Below, piece by piece: positions 9,031 through 17,316 of a stretch of 64,000 bases of DNA. Source of the DNA: Lachnospiraceae bacterium (GTDB lineage Bacteria > Bacillota > Clostridia > Lachnospirales > Lachnospiraceae); NCBI GenBank assembly GCA_016294075.1, contig JAEDCQ010000001.1, positions 62,001-126,000 on the forward strand. The letters run 5' to 3'. The notes below the pieces were generated by a model that saw only the letters and a program-made list of their open reading frames with translations, did no database searches and was not told the DNA's origin. The translations under genes were made by a program, and so were the position numbers. Every line of letters begins with the position of its first letter. The stretch's first letter is position 1.

Positions 9031-9076
9031 TCAATTCCCGCCTTTCTTTTTCGTCCCAATTAACAAATACATTTCT

Positions 9077-9105
9077 ATGTTACCGAAAATTTTAAGTTAA
9101 AACAA
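9077..9105 (-). promoter_or_regulatory. Promoter of citrate synthase
   Basis: On the minus strand TTGTTT (9105-9100), a 17-nt spacer and TAACAT (9082-9077) make a plausible sigma-A promoter about 45 nt upstream of the TTG start. Confidence 0.5.
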
Positions 9106-9276
9106 GTTCATTTCGTGTATTTTTAGATAATTTTAGATTTTTTTTAGGAAAGTATAAGCGGGTTAAAAGAAAACTTATATAATATAAATATTTATGGTAT
9201 GATACTGTAAGAATAGAATATATCAGAAAATATTTTCATAATGGTATTGTGATATAAGAAGAAAACGGGAGCCGGA

Positions 9277-11061
9277 ATGGATAAACGAAATATACGTATA
9301 CAGAAGCTGCAAAACAAAATGAAAGAGAAAAATCTGGATTACTATTTAATCCCTACATCGGATTTTCATAATTCAGAATATGTCGGAGAATATTTTCAGG
9401 TAAGGGAGTATTACTCCGGCTTTACCGGCTCCAACGGCAGCCTGCTTATATCGGAAGAAGCAGCTTTCTTATGGACGGATGGGAGATATTTTGTGCAGGC
9501 AGATAAGGAGCTTGCAGGGAGCGGTATTAAGCTAATGAAGATGGGAGAAAAGGGAGTACCCGCCATTGCAGATTTTCTGGCAGAGAAAACAGAGAAGCTG
9601 ATACTTGGTTTTGATGGCAGAGTGCTGAGTGCCGCTTATGTAGAAAAGATCGTAAAAAAGAAAAAAAATATCACTATTGCAGCGGAAGAAGATTATGCAG
9701 GGAACTTATGGGAAGACCGTCCGACTTTATCCTGTCAGAAGGCCTATGAGCTGCCACTTGAATACGCAGGAGAAACTGTAAGTAAAAAACTGCAAAAAGT
9801 ACGTGAGGAAATGAAAAAGCAACAGGCAGATTTTCTTTTTATCAGTAAGCTGGATGACATCATGTGGCTGTATAATATCCGCGGAGAAGATGTTTCCTGT
9901 AATCCGGTTGCACTATGTTTTGCGCTTGTAACAGAGAAGGAAGCATTTTTGTTTATTCAAAATCAGGCGGTAGATGAAAAGCTTTCAAGCTATTTGGAGG
10001 TAGAGCAGATTCAGACGTTTCCTTATGAATCGGTGTATGAATACCTCGAAAAATCTGTTTCAGGTATCGGTATTGCACCCGCATCGGATACCAATTACAG
10101 AGCATACCGGATTTTAATGAATCAGAACCGGTTGGTGGATGCATCGGTTAATGACAGCCCTATACCTCTTTTGAAGGCAGTAAAAAATAAGAAAGAGATT
10201 GCAAATATAAAGGAATACTTCCTGCTTGACAGTGTCTGCGTCTGTAAGTTTATGTATTGGTTAAAGACAACAACGGAGAAATTGGATGAGTTAAAGGTTG
10301 CAAAATATCTGGATGATTTACGTTCCACAGTAAAGGATTTCAAAGGATTATCCTTTCCGACCATCAGTGCATATGGCGAGAATGCAGCGATGATGCATTA
10401 TGAGGCCTGTGAGGATTCCTATGCAGGGATAGAGAAAAAAGGATTTTTGTTGGTGGATTCCGGAGGACAATATCTAGGAGCTACCACAGATGTCACCAGA
10501 ACCTTTGCAATGGGATGCTTAAGCAGAGAAGAGATGCGTTTCTTTACTCTTGTTGCAATGGGAATGCTTCGTCTTCAGAATGCTGTCTTTTTAGAAGGCT
10601 GTACCGGACGCAATCTGGATATTCTTGCAAGACTTCCCTTGTGGGAGCAGGGAATCGATTATAAATGCGGTACCGGCCACGGCGTGGGCTGCTTTTTGAA
10701 TGTGCATGAAGGTCCGCACAGTATCCGGTGGAGATATGATAAGGATGCGGAAGAGACGATTCTTAAGCCGGGAATGACAGTGACGGATGAACCGGGCGTA
10801 TATTTTGCGGGTCATTTCGGAATTCGTACGGAGAATACACTTTTAGTAGTGGATAAGGAAGAAAACGAAGACGGACATTTCCTATGTTTTGAGTCTCTGA
10901 CTTTTGTCCCCATCGACTTAGATGCCATTGATTTATCTGTAATGGAAAAGAAAGACATTCGTTTACTGAATGAATATCATAGAAATGTCAATGAAAAAAT
11001 TGCCCCGTTTTTAACAAAAGAAGAACAAATGTGGCTTGCGGATGCAACACGGGAAATCTAA
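9277..11061 (+). CDS. pepP: Xaa-Pro aminopeptidase (M24B)
   Basis: Cytosolic metallopeptidase that removes the N-terminal residue before proline, 594 aa. This is the three-part form: two creatinase-like N-terminal domains (about residues 1-310), the pita-bread M24 domain (about 320-530) and a C-terminal extension typical of eukaryote-like/clostridial PepP. The five metal ligands are all present: Asp394 and Asp405 (VDSGGQ..., TTDVTRTF), His468 (GTGHGVG), Glu505 (TDEPGVY) and Glu519 (RTENTLL). It stands alone between citrate synthase and pckA. The ORF starts at ATG 9277 behind a GGGAGCCGGA ribosome site. Confidence 0.95.
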   Translation: MDKRNIRIQKLQNKMKEKNLDYYLIPTSDFHNSEYVGEYFQVREYYSGFTGSNGSLLISEEAAFLWTDGRYFVQADKELAGSGIKLMKMGEKGVPAIADFLAEKTEKLILGFDGRVLSAAYVEKIVKKKKNITIAAEEDYAGNLWEDRPTLSCQKAYELPLEYAGETVSKKLQKVREEMKKQQADFLFISKLDDIMWLYNIRGEDVSCNPVALCFALVTEKEAFLFIQNQAVDEKLSSYLEVEQIQTFPYESVYEYLEKSVSGIGIAPASDTNYRAYRILMNQNRLVDASVNDSPIPLLKAVKNKKEIANIKEYFLLDSVCVCKFMYWLKTTTEKLDELKVAKYLDDLRSTVKDFKGLSFPTISAYGENAAMMHYEACEDSYAGIEKKGFLLVDSGGQYLGATTDVTRTFAMGCLSREEMRFFTLVAMGMLRLQNAVFLEGCTGRNLDILARLPLWEQGIDYKCGTGHGVGCFLNVHEGPHSIRWRYDKDAEETILKPGMTVTDEPGVYFAGHFGIRTENTLLVVDKEENEDGHFLCFESLTFVPIDLDAIDLSVMEKKDIRLLNEYHRNVNEKIAPFLTKEEQMWLADATREI

Positions 11062-11079
11062 AAATCTTCTCTTCTAAGA

Positions 11080-11108
11080 TTGACATTTAAGGGCTTATCT
11101 GTAATAAT
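11080..11108 (+). promoter_or_regulatory. Promoter of pckA
   Basis: A consensus TTGACA at 11080-11085 is followed, after 16-17 nt, by TAATAAT at 11102-11108. A leader of about 75 nt follows. It contains ATGTGC-GTAAA-GCACAT (11116-11132) and the perfect palindrome CCGTATATACGG (11146-11157), which may be mRNA-stability hairpins or an operator. Confidence 0.65.
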
Positions 11109-11190
11109 ATTTCTGATGTGCGTAAAGCACATAAATAGGAAAGTGCCGTATATACGGTGTGTTCATACATTATCATAAGGAGGACGATAT

Positions 11191-12894
11191 ATGTCAACAA
11201 AAGCGTATTATCCAATTTCCGAGATTGGTGCCGGCAAGGTAGGATTTTCTAAGACACGTTCTATCATTGAAGCAGCTTTTTACGGAAACAACGTAGTAAA
11301 AGTTAACACATTAAAAGAAGCTTATGAATTAGCTAAAAATTCACCCGGAACAGTTGTAACAGATATGCCGATTAAAGATGGTGAAACATTTGGTCTTGAA
11401 AAAGATGCAAAGGTTTTATTGTTCAATGACGGTGCCGTAACAGGTCGTTATGCAGCAGCTCGTCGTATCAAAGGAGAGCCGGGCGTTGATGAAGCTAAGC
11501 TTGATAAAGTAGTTATGGATGCTATCTATGAGACACGTTGGAAAACAATGTATCATGCAGAGTGCTTCGTAGGTCTTGATCCTGAATTCATGGTAAAGGC
11601 TCACCTTCTTATTCCGGAAGGAGAAGAAAACATCCTTTACAACTGGATGATTAACTTCCAGTACATGTCTGATGAATATGTAAAGATGTACAAGAATTCG
11701 GTTCCTGTTGGAAACGGAAATGAACCTGATATCTACATTTTCTCAGATCCTCAGTGGGTTCCGGGCAACAGACCTGATGTTGACTACAGCTGCTTAAGCG
11801 ATCCTCTGACACTTTGCTATTTCGATACAAACCAGAACTGTGCAGCTATCCTTGGTATGAGATACTTCGGAGAGCACAAGAAGGGTACACTTACAATGGC
11901 TTGGGCATTAGCTAACAGAAACGGTTATGCAGCTTGCCACGGTGGACAGAAAGAATATACTTTACCGGATGGTTCTAAATTCGTTGCATCTGTATACGGA
12001 TTATCAGGTTCAGGTAAGTCTACATTAACACATGCTAAACACGGCGGAAAATATCCGATTACCGTATTACATGATGATGCATTCATCATCAATACAGATA
12101 CATGTGCATCTGTAGCATTAGAGCCTACCTACTTTGACAAGACAGCAGACTATCCTACAGGATGTGCTGATAATGAATATTTATTATCTGCCCAGAACTG
12201 CTCTTGTACATTAGACAGCGAAGGAAAGATTCAGTTAGTTACAGAAGATATCCGTAATGGTAACGGACGTGCTATCAAGTCTAAATTATGGTCTCCTAAC
12301 CGTGTAGATAAGATTGACGCTCCTGTTAATGCTATCTTCTGGATTATGAAAGACCCTACAATTCCGCCTGTAATTAAATTAAAAGGTGCAGCTTTAGCTT
12401 CCGTTATGGGTGCTACATTAGCTACAAAGACATCTACAGCAGAACGTGTTGCAGCAGGAACAGATTTAAATGCTCTTCGTATCGTTCCTTACGCTAACCC
12501 ATTCAGAACTTATCCGTTGGTAAACGACTACGAGAAGTTCAAAAAGTTAGTAGAAGAGAAGAACGTAGACTGCTACATCGTAAACACAGGTGATTTCATG
12601 GGAACAAAATGTAAACCTGCTGATACATTAGGTATTCTTGAAACAATCGTGGAAGGAAAAGCTAAATTCGAGCAGTGGGGACCTTTTGATGATGTTGAAA
12701 TCATGTATGACTGGTCCGGAAAGACAGCAGACTTTACTCCTGACTTAAACAATGCTGAATACAGAGCAGCTTTAAAAGCAGCTATGCAGAATCGTGTTGA
12801 TGCTGTTAAGGGATTTGCTGAGAAGAAGGAAGGCTATGACAAGCTTCCTGATGAAGCACTTGCAGCAGTTCAGAAGTTAGTAGATGCTTTATAA
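11191..12894 (+). CDS. pckA: Phosphoenolpyruvate carboxykinase (ATP)
   Basis: Interconverts oxaloacetate and PEP with ATP/ADP; in fermentative gut Clostridia it often runs toward oxaloacetate, fixing CO2. 567 aa, slightly long for the family. The kinase-1a P-loop GLSGSGKST is at 270-278 (Lys276), and the metal-binding HDDAF has Asp295/296. Arg-rich substrate loops near the N-terminus are also present. AAGGAGG lies 8 nt upstream. Its codons favour GCT, TTC, TAC and AAC much more than the neighbours do, the usual sign of very high expression. It is monocistronic: strong promoter, then a terminator at 12910-12935. Confidence 0.95.
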   Translation: MSTKAYYPISEIGAGKVGFSKTRSIIEAAFYGNNVVKVNTLKEAYELAKNSPGTVVTDMPIKDGETFGLEKDAKVLLFNDGAVTGRYAAARRIKGEPGVDEAKLDKVVMDAIYETRWKTMYHAECFVGLDPEFMVKAHLLIPEGEENILYNWMINFQYMSDEYVKMYKNSVPVGNGNEPDIYIFSDPQWVPGNRPDVDYSCLSDPLTLCYFDTNQNCAAILGMRYFGEHKKGTLTMAWALANRNGYAACHGGQKEYTLPDGSKFVASVYGLSGSGKSTLTHAKHGGKYPITVLHDDAFIINTDTCASVALEPTYFDKTADYPTGCADNEYLLSAQNCSCTLDSEGKIQLVTEDIRNGNGRAIKSKLWSPNRVDKIDAPVNAIFWIMKDPTIPPVIKLKGAALASVMGATLATKTSTAERVAAGTDLNALRIVPYANPFRTYPLVNDYEKFKKLVEEKNVDCYIVNTGDFMGTKCKPADTLGILETIVEGKAKFEQWGPFDDVEIMYDWSGKTADFTPDLNNAEYRAALKAAMQNRVDAVKGFAEKKEGYDKLPDEALAAVQKLVDAL

Positions 12895-12909
12895 GATTTA
12901 AAAATGAAA

Positions 12910-12935
12910 GGACATGCTTCGGCGTGTCCTTTTTT
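12910..12935 (+). terminator. Terminator of pckA
   Basis: GGACATGC, a TTCG tetraloop and GCGTGTCC (12910-12929) are followed by six T's. This is a classic intrinsic terminator. Confidence 0.93.
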
Positions 12936-12950
12936 GAAAAAAATTTCCTG

Positions 12951-12979
12951 TTGTAATGCATGCAGTTTATGCGTATAAT
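12951..12979 (+). promoter_or_regulatory. Promoter of the 6S-like RNA
   Basis: TTGTAA at 12951-12956, exactly 17 nt, then TATAAT at 12974-12979. Transcription should begin near 12986. Confidence 0.75.
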
Positions 12980-12985
12980 ATAAGT

Positions 12986-13203
12986 AACCTGAAGTGCAGG
13001 ATATCTTGATATTTTGAACCTACATTTACTTTAAACGGGACTCCTATATTGCCCAATGGATGTCAGGCCTCCGTTTGCAGTGGAAGGCAGAAGTTGTGGT
13101 TGCGGTAACCCACCTAGCGGATTGCTAGGAGTCAAAATTCAGGAGCCCGCATTTTGGGGATAACAAATGAAGAGCAGCCGGTTTAGGCTGCTCTTCATTT
13201 TTA
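12986..13203 (+). ncRNA. ssrS: Probable 6S RNA
   Basis: Non-coding transcript of about 200 nt, bounded by its own promoter and a perfect terminator, with no significant ORF. 6S RNA binds the sigma-A RNA polymerase holoenzyme by imitating an open promoter. The block TTTTGAACCTACATT, then ACGGGACTCCTATATTGCC, resembles clostridial 6S sequences as I remember them. The complementary GACTCCTA (near 13040) and TAGGAGTC (near 13128) would enclose the long central arm, with CGGG/CCCG outside. The 5' end also contains two small local hairpins. The size and the isolated transcription unit fit 6S, but I could not run a covariance search, so another structured RNA remains possible. Confidence 0.6.
13165..13203 (+). 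terminator. Terminator of the 6S-like RNA
   Basis: AAATGAAGAGCAGCC (13165-13179) pairs perfectly over 15 bp with 13186-13200 around a GGTTTA loop, ending in a T-rich stretch. Confidence 0.92.
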
Positions 13204-13289
13204 TCGGTATGTCAGAGCAGGTACCGTTTTTATATAGACACCATAAATGACATAATGTAAGAATGATTTTTATTATAGAAAGAGACAGC

Positions 13290-15743
13290 ATGAAGAGAAA
13301 CAGAAAAACCTATCGGAGACAAAACAGAAATTCAGGGAAGGCGATTTTCATAAAAACAGCAGCCTGTATTGCAGGAATTGGTGTTTTAATGCTGATTGCT
13401 TCCACATACAGAAGCTACATAATAAAAGAAGAAAAAGCGCCGTATCTGACTGTGAAGGAATTCCTGCCCGAACTTGAGGCATTTTCCGATGTACTTGGCA
13501 TGACACTCTATTCCGATTTTATAAATAACATGGAATATTCACCAGAAGAGTATATCACGGTTAAGGATGTGAAGAGCATTCTACAATCCTTTCCAAAGGT
13601 TGACAGTACGATTCCGGATGAGTATAAAAAAGATTCCTGGTATATCGGGCTTAATGACTGGAATGTGCTGTTATTGGAAATGGTAGAGCAATACGGCGGA
13701 GACAATATTTTTACTACGGAACTTTTGCTACTGGGAAATGGAGAAAATATAGTGGAACAAAGCGGAAATATATTATCTGCGGGCTCTGTTTTAACAGACA
13801 GGGGTATAATGGAGGCTGTCTTTTGGGATACAGATAAATATATGTACAGTAACGTATCGGCGGTCTGCTATAATGGGAAAATTCTATCTGTTTTAGGATA
13901 CGGAAAACAACCGGGGCTGTTGCGCAACATATATTTTTCGGATGCATCGGAAAACAGCGTGCATTTTTTTGTGAAAAATTTTCATATTAGGTATTTTGGA
14001 GGTGAAGAAGCTGAAAGTACGGAAGAAGGAACTATACCGAAAGATATGGAAGCGGACGGACCGGTCATTAAACCGGATGTCTCCGGATTATCGGGAGAAA
14101 GTATTGTAGATTTACAGTTTGACCGGGGAACAGTATCGATAATGAAAAAAGAAACCGAATATATTCACGGAAAGCTGCTACAGGTTTCGGATGAAGGTAT
14201 TGAAGTAGAAGGATATGGAATATTTAAACCGGATGATGAGATGGAGATTTATAGGTTATATAGTGAGCTTTCCACTATGGATAAAAAGGATCTTCGTATC
14301 GGCTATGCTTTTACGGACTTTGTGCTGGAAAACGGAAAAGTCGTAGCATGTTTGATGATGAAAGAAGAGGATATGGAATATATCCGTGTGCTGCTTAAGA
14401 ACTCTGATTATGCGGGACGTTACCACGAAAGCTTTGAAGCATCCTGTAATCAGGATTATGAAGTGATCTATTACTGCAACGGAATAGAAACACAGAGATT
14501 GGAAAAAACAGCAGAAGAGGCTTTTTTTATTAAGGAAGGAGACTTGCAAAGCGGGACAGAACGGATTAAAATTCTTCCCAAGGTGCTTTCTGCCAAAACA
14601 GCGGTAATAAGCATCGGCAGAAGCCGTGGGCTCCCCGTTTATTCAGGAAGCTTTGAAATCACTGCGGCAGATGAAGGATTGATTGTTGTGAATGAAGTAT
14701 TATTAGAAGATTATTTATGTAATGTAGTGCCAAGCGAGATGCCATCATCTTATCCAAAAGAAGCACTTATGGCACAGGCAGTGTGTGCAAGAACATATGC
14801 ATACGGTAAGATGTTAAAAACCGGTCTGCCTTCTTTTGGTGCACATGTAGATGACAGCGCAGGATTTCAGGTGTATAACAATATTAAGGAACAGGCTTCT
14901 ACAACAGAGGCGGTAAAGGCTACCCATAATATGATTGCTGTTTACCGGGAAGAACCGATTGGTGCATATTATTATTCCACCTCCTGTGGTGTCGGAACGG
15001 ATACCTTAGTATGGCATGGCGGCAGTGAGAATCCGGACTATTTATTACCGGGGGAGATTTCTTCCGATGCAGTAACAGATGCAGCTATACCGGAAAATAG
15101 CGAAGATAAAACAGAAAGGGAAAGAGTACCGTCGGAGCTTACAGAGGAAGAAAATTTCAGGGAGTGGATTCAAAATCCAGATTCCGGCCACTTTGAAGCC
15201 AAAGAGGGATGGTATCGCTGGAGCTATACGGCAGAAGAACTTAATACGGAATACCTTGAGGAAATATTACAGAAGCGTTATGATAATAATCCAAAGCTGA
15301 TATTGAGCAGGAATAAAAACGGAGAATTTGAAAGTATTCCGATTATGCATTTGGGGAAAATAAAGGATATTGAGATTACAAAGCGTCTTTCCGGCGGTGT
15401 TGCGGATGAGCTGGTGATTACCGGAACTGAGTCCGTCGTAAAGGTTTTATCAGAATTAAATATTCGCTATGTATTGGCCGATGGAAAGACAAAGGTTCTT
15501 AGGCAGAGTGGGGATGAGGCAGATGCGTCCTTAACACTTCCGAGCGCATTTTTGATTTTGGATTTAGAAAAAGAAGACGGAATTGTGAAAGGATACAGGG
15601 TAACCGGAGGCGGTTTCGGACACGGAGTCGGCATGAGCCAGAACGGAGCAAAAAATATGGCGAAGACCGGTATGTCATGCGAAGAAATTCTATCCTTTTT
15701 CTATCCAGGAACAGAAGTAAAAAAATTACAGTTTGGAGAGTAG
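13290..15743 (+). CDS. Long SpoIID/LytB-domain protein
   Basis: Membrane-anchored protein of 817 aa with a C-terminal SpoIID-like lytic transglycosylase domain (about residues 455-815). Glu483 in VVPSEMPSSYP corresponds to the catalytic Glu of SpoIID. STSCGVGT and GGGFGHGVGMSQNGA are the other conserved blocks. A basic N-terminus and a membrane helix (about residues 20-37) precede roughly 410 residues of extracytoplasmic sequence with no recognised domain. ATG 13290 is preferred over 13263 because it directly precedes the basic anchor. SpoIID itself is about 340 aa, so this is a different, longer family member. A YihY gene follows immediately. Confidence 0.85.
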   Translation: MKRNRKTYRRQNRNSGKAIFIKTAACIAGIGVLMLIASTYRSYIIKEEKAPYLTVKEFLPELEAFSDVLGMTLYSDFINNMEYSPEEYITVKDVKSILQSFPKVDSTIPDEYKKDSWYIGLNDWNVLLLEMVEQYGGDNIFTTELLLLGNGENIVEQSGNILSAGSVLTDRGIMEAVFWDTDKYMYSNVSAVCYNGKILSVLGYGKQPGLLRNIYFSDASENSVHFFVKNFHIRYFGGEEAESTEEGTIPKDMEADGPVIKPDVSGLSGESIVDLQFDRGTVSIMKKETEYIHGKLLQVSDEGIEVEGYGIFKPDDEMEIYRLYSELSTMDKKDLRIGYAFTDFVLENGKVVACLMMKEEDMEYIRVLLKNSDYAGRYHESFEASCNQDYEVIYYCNGIETQRLEKTAEEAFFIKEGDLQSGTERIKILPKVLSAKTAVISIGRSRGLPVYSGSFEITAADEGLIVVNEVLLEDYLCNVVPSEMPSSYPKEALMAQAVCARTYAYGKMLKTGLPSFGAHVDDSAGFQVYNNIKEQASTTEAVKATHNMIAVYREEPIGAYYYSTSCGVGTDTLVWHGGSENPDYLLPGEISSDAVTDAAIPENSEDKTERERVPSELTEEENFREWIQNPDSGHFEAKEGWYRWSYTAEELNTEYLEEILQKRYDNNPKLILSRNKNGEFESIPIMHLGKIKDIEITKRLSGGVADELVITGTESVVKVLSELNIRYVLADGKTKVLRQSGDEADASLTLPSAFLILDLEKEDGIVKGYRVTGGGFGHGVGMSQNGAKNMAKTGMSCEEILSFFYPGTEVKKLQFGE

Positions 15744-15744
15744 T

Positions 15745-16569
15745 ATGAAAAAGATATATTTGATTTTCCGGGATTTTGCCAGGCAGCTTACAAGAGATAA
15801 TATTAATGCTTTTGCATCCAGCACGGCTTTTTTCTTTTTCCTGTCATTGATGCCGACATTGATTATTTTATGCTCATTTTTACCGTTCACACCGCTTACG
15901 GAAGGCGATTTGATTACGGCGGTTACAAGTGTGGCACCGGAGTTTCTGGAACCGATTGTGGTATCCCTGATTAAACAGATGTATGACCAGTCTGTCGGTA
16001 CATTACCGATTGCGGTTTTGGTTATGATTTGGTCATGCGGAAAAGGAATGCTGGCGTTGATGCGCGGATTAAATGTTGTAAACGGCGTATCGGAGGACAG
16101 AAACTATCTTTTTTTACGCTTAGAAGCTTCATTTTATATGGTGATTACGGTAATTTCCCTGCTGGTATCCCTTGGTTTGTCTGTATTCGGGGAAGTGGTA
16201 ATGCATACGGTAATCCGCATGTTTCCGCATATAGGAGAATTATTTTCTTTCCTGATGCATTTTAGGTTTGTTTTTGTATGGGTACTTTTGACGATTATAT
16301 TTACCGTTACCTATACATATGTTCCGAATAAAAAACTAAAAATGCGTTATCAGATTCCCGGGGCAGCATTTGCTTCCATAGGCTGGAATGTATTTTCCTT
16401 CTGCTTTTCCGTTTATGTGGAGAATTTTAACGGAATGAGTGTGTACGGAAGTCTCAGCACAATCATTATTATGATGTTCTGGATGTATTGCTGTATATAT
16501 ATTCTTTTGATAGGAGCCAATCTGAATCGTTATTTCAAACCGATTATAAGGGTATTTATGCATGACTGA
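15745..16569 (+). CDS. YihY/BrkB family membrane protein
   Basis: Integral membrane protein of 274 aa with about six hydrophobic helices, beginning with the family block ASSTAFFFFLSLMPTLI near residue 25. ATG 15745 sits just after the upstream stop, with GGAGAG at 15735-15740. The biochemical role of YihY/BrkB proteins is unresolved; they were once misnamed RNase BN. It probably shares a transcript with the SpoIID-like gene, which suggests a cell-envelope setting. Confidence 0.9.
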   Translation: MKKIYLIFRDFARQLTRDNINAFASSTAFFFFLSLMPTLIILCSFLPFTPLTEGDLITAVTSVAPEFLEPIVVSLIKQMYDQSVGTLPIAVLVMIWSCGKGMLALMRGLNVVNGVSEDRNYLFLRLEASFYMVITVISLLVSLGLSVFGEVVMHTVIRMFPHIGELFSFLMHFRFVFVWVLLTIIFTVTYTYVPNKKLKMRYQIPGAAFASIGWNVFSFCFSVYVENFNGMSVYGSLSTIIIMMFWMYCCIYILLIGANLNRYFKPIIRVFMHD

Positions 16570-16592
16570 AAATTGGGTTGATTTTTGCCGGG

Positions 16593-17297
16593 TTAAAAAT
16601 GCAGTCTTCTCCGTACAGCCTCACGCAGCCGTTTCCTTGATAATATTGTTATAAGGATAATGGCAACAACCGCACAGGGGGCTAAAACAATAGCAGACCA
16701 TACAATATGAAGCGGCTGCTCTCTGAATCTGCAAATCAATAATTCTATTCCGATACATAAAAGAGGAACAAGGATGTAAAAATATAATGCGACGGAAAGA
16801 ATAGAAGAGGAAACATTTCTAAAAAAGAATGTAAATATAATTATAATAGCAGTTACCAATGCGGTAATGGGCAGACCAAGCTTTATTAACCAATATCTTC
16901 CTGATGTCATAAAAGAAATCAAATATAAATACCCTGCTATGGCAAAGCCGTCTAAAATGAGAAAGACATAGACAGGTAATTTTTTAAAAAGCATAACAGG
17001 AAGTATGACAACCCAGGCTAAGGCGCATAGTCCGATAATCGGGATTGACCAGAGGCTGTGATTAAAAACAAGGTAATTTAGCAGCGCACAGCAAATGGAT
17101 ATCGTCGCAAAAGCAACCGTAAGCAGGATAATCCCGTCTTTGGATTTGACTTTTTCAGTTTCTCCCCGTTCCGTAGGAAAGGGAGGAATCGCTCCTGCTT
17201 TTTTTAATTCGTTCGGATTGATAACAGGGGTGTTGCATAATGGACAACGGTTTAAGGATGCATCTAATTTGACTCCACAATTTACACAATAAGACAT
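16593..17297 (-). CDS. Zinc-ribbon membrane protein (DUF6320-like)
   Basis: 234 aa. The N-terminal zinc ribbon has CVNC at residues 4-7 and CPLC at 18-21. After a polar linker come six hydrophobic helices (about residues 56-220) and a basic Arg-rich C-terminus. ATG 17297 is preceded by GGAG. It lies 19 nt downstream of the acyltransferase gene on the same strand, so the two are almost certainly an operon. This suggests a paired function in modifying a lipid or wall-linked substrate. The exact function is unknown. Confidence 0.8.
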   Translation of the reverse strand: MSYCVNCGVKLDASLNRCPLCNTPVINPNELKKAGAIPPFPTERGETEKVKSKDGIILLTVAFATISICCALLNYLVFNHSLWSIPIIGLCALAWVVILPVMLFKKLPVYVFLILDGFAIAGYLYLISFMTSGRYWLIKLGLPITALVTAIIIIFTFFFRNVSSSILSVALYFYILVPLLCIGIELLICRFREQPLHIVWSAIVLAPCAVVAIILITILSRKRLREAVRRRLHF

Positions 17298-17316
17298 AGT
17301 TTACTCCATTCTTAGG

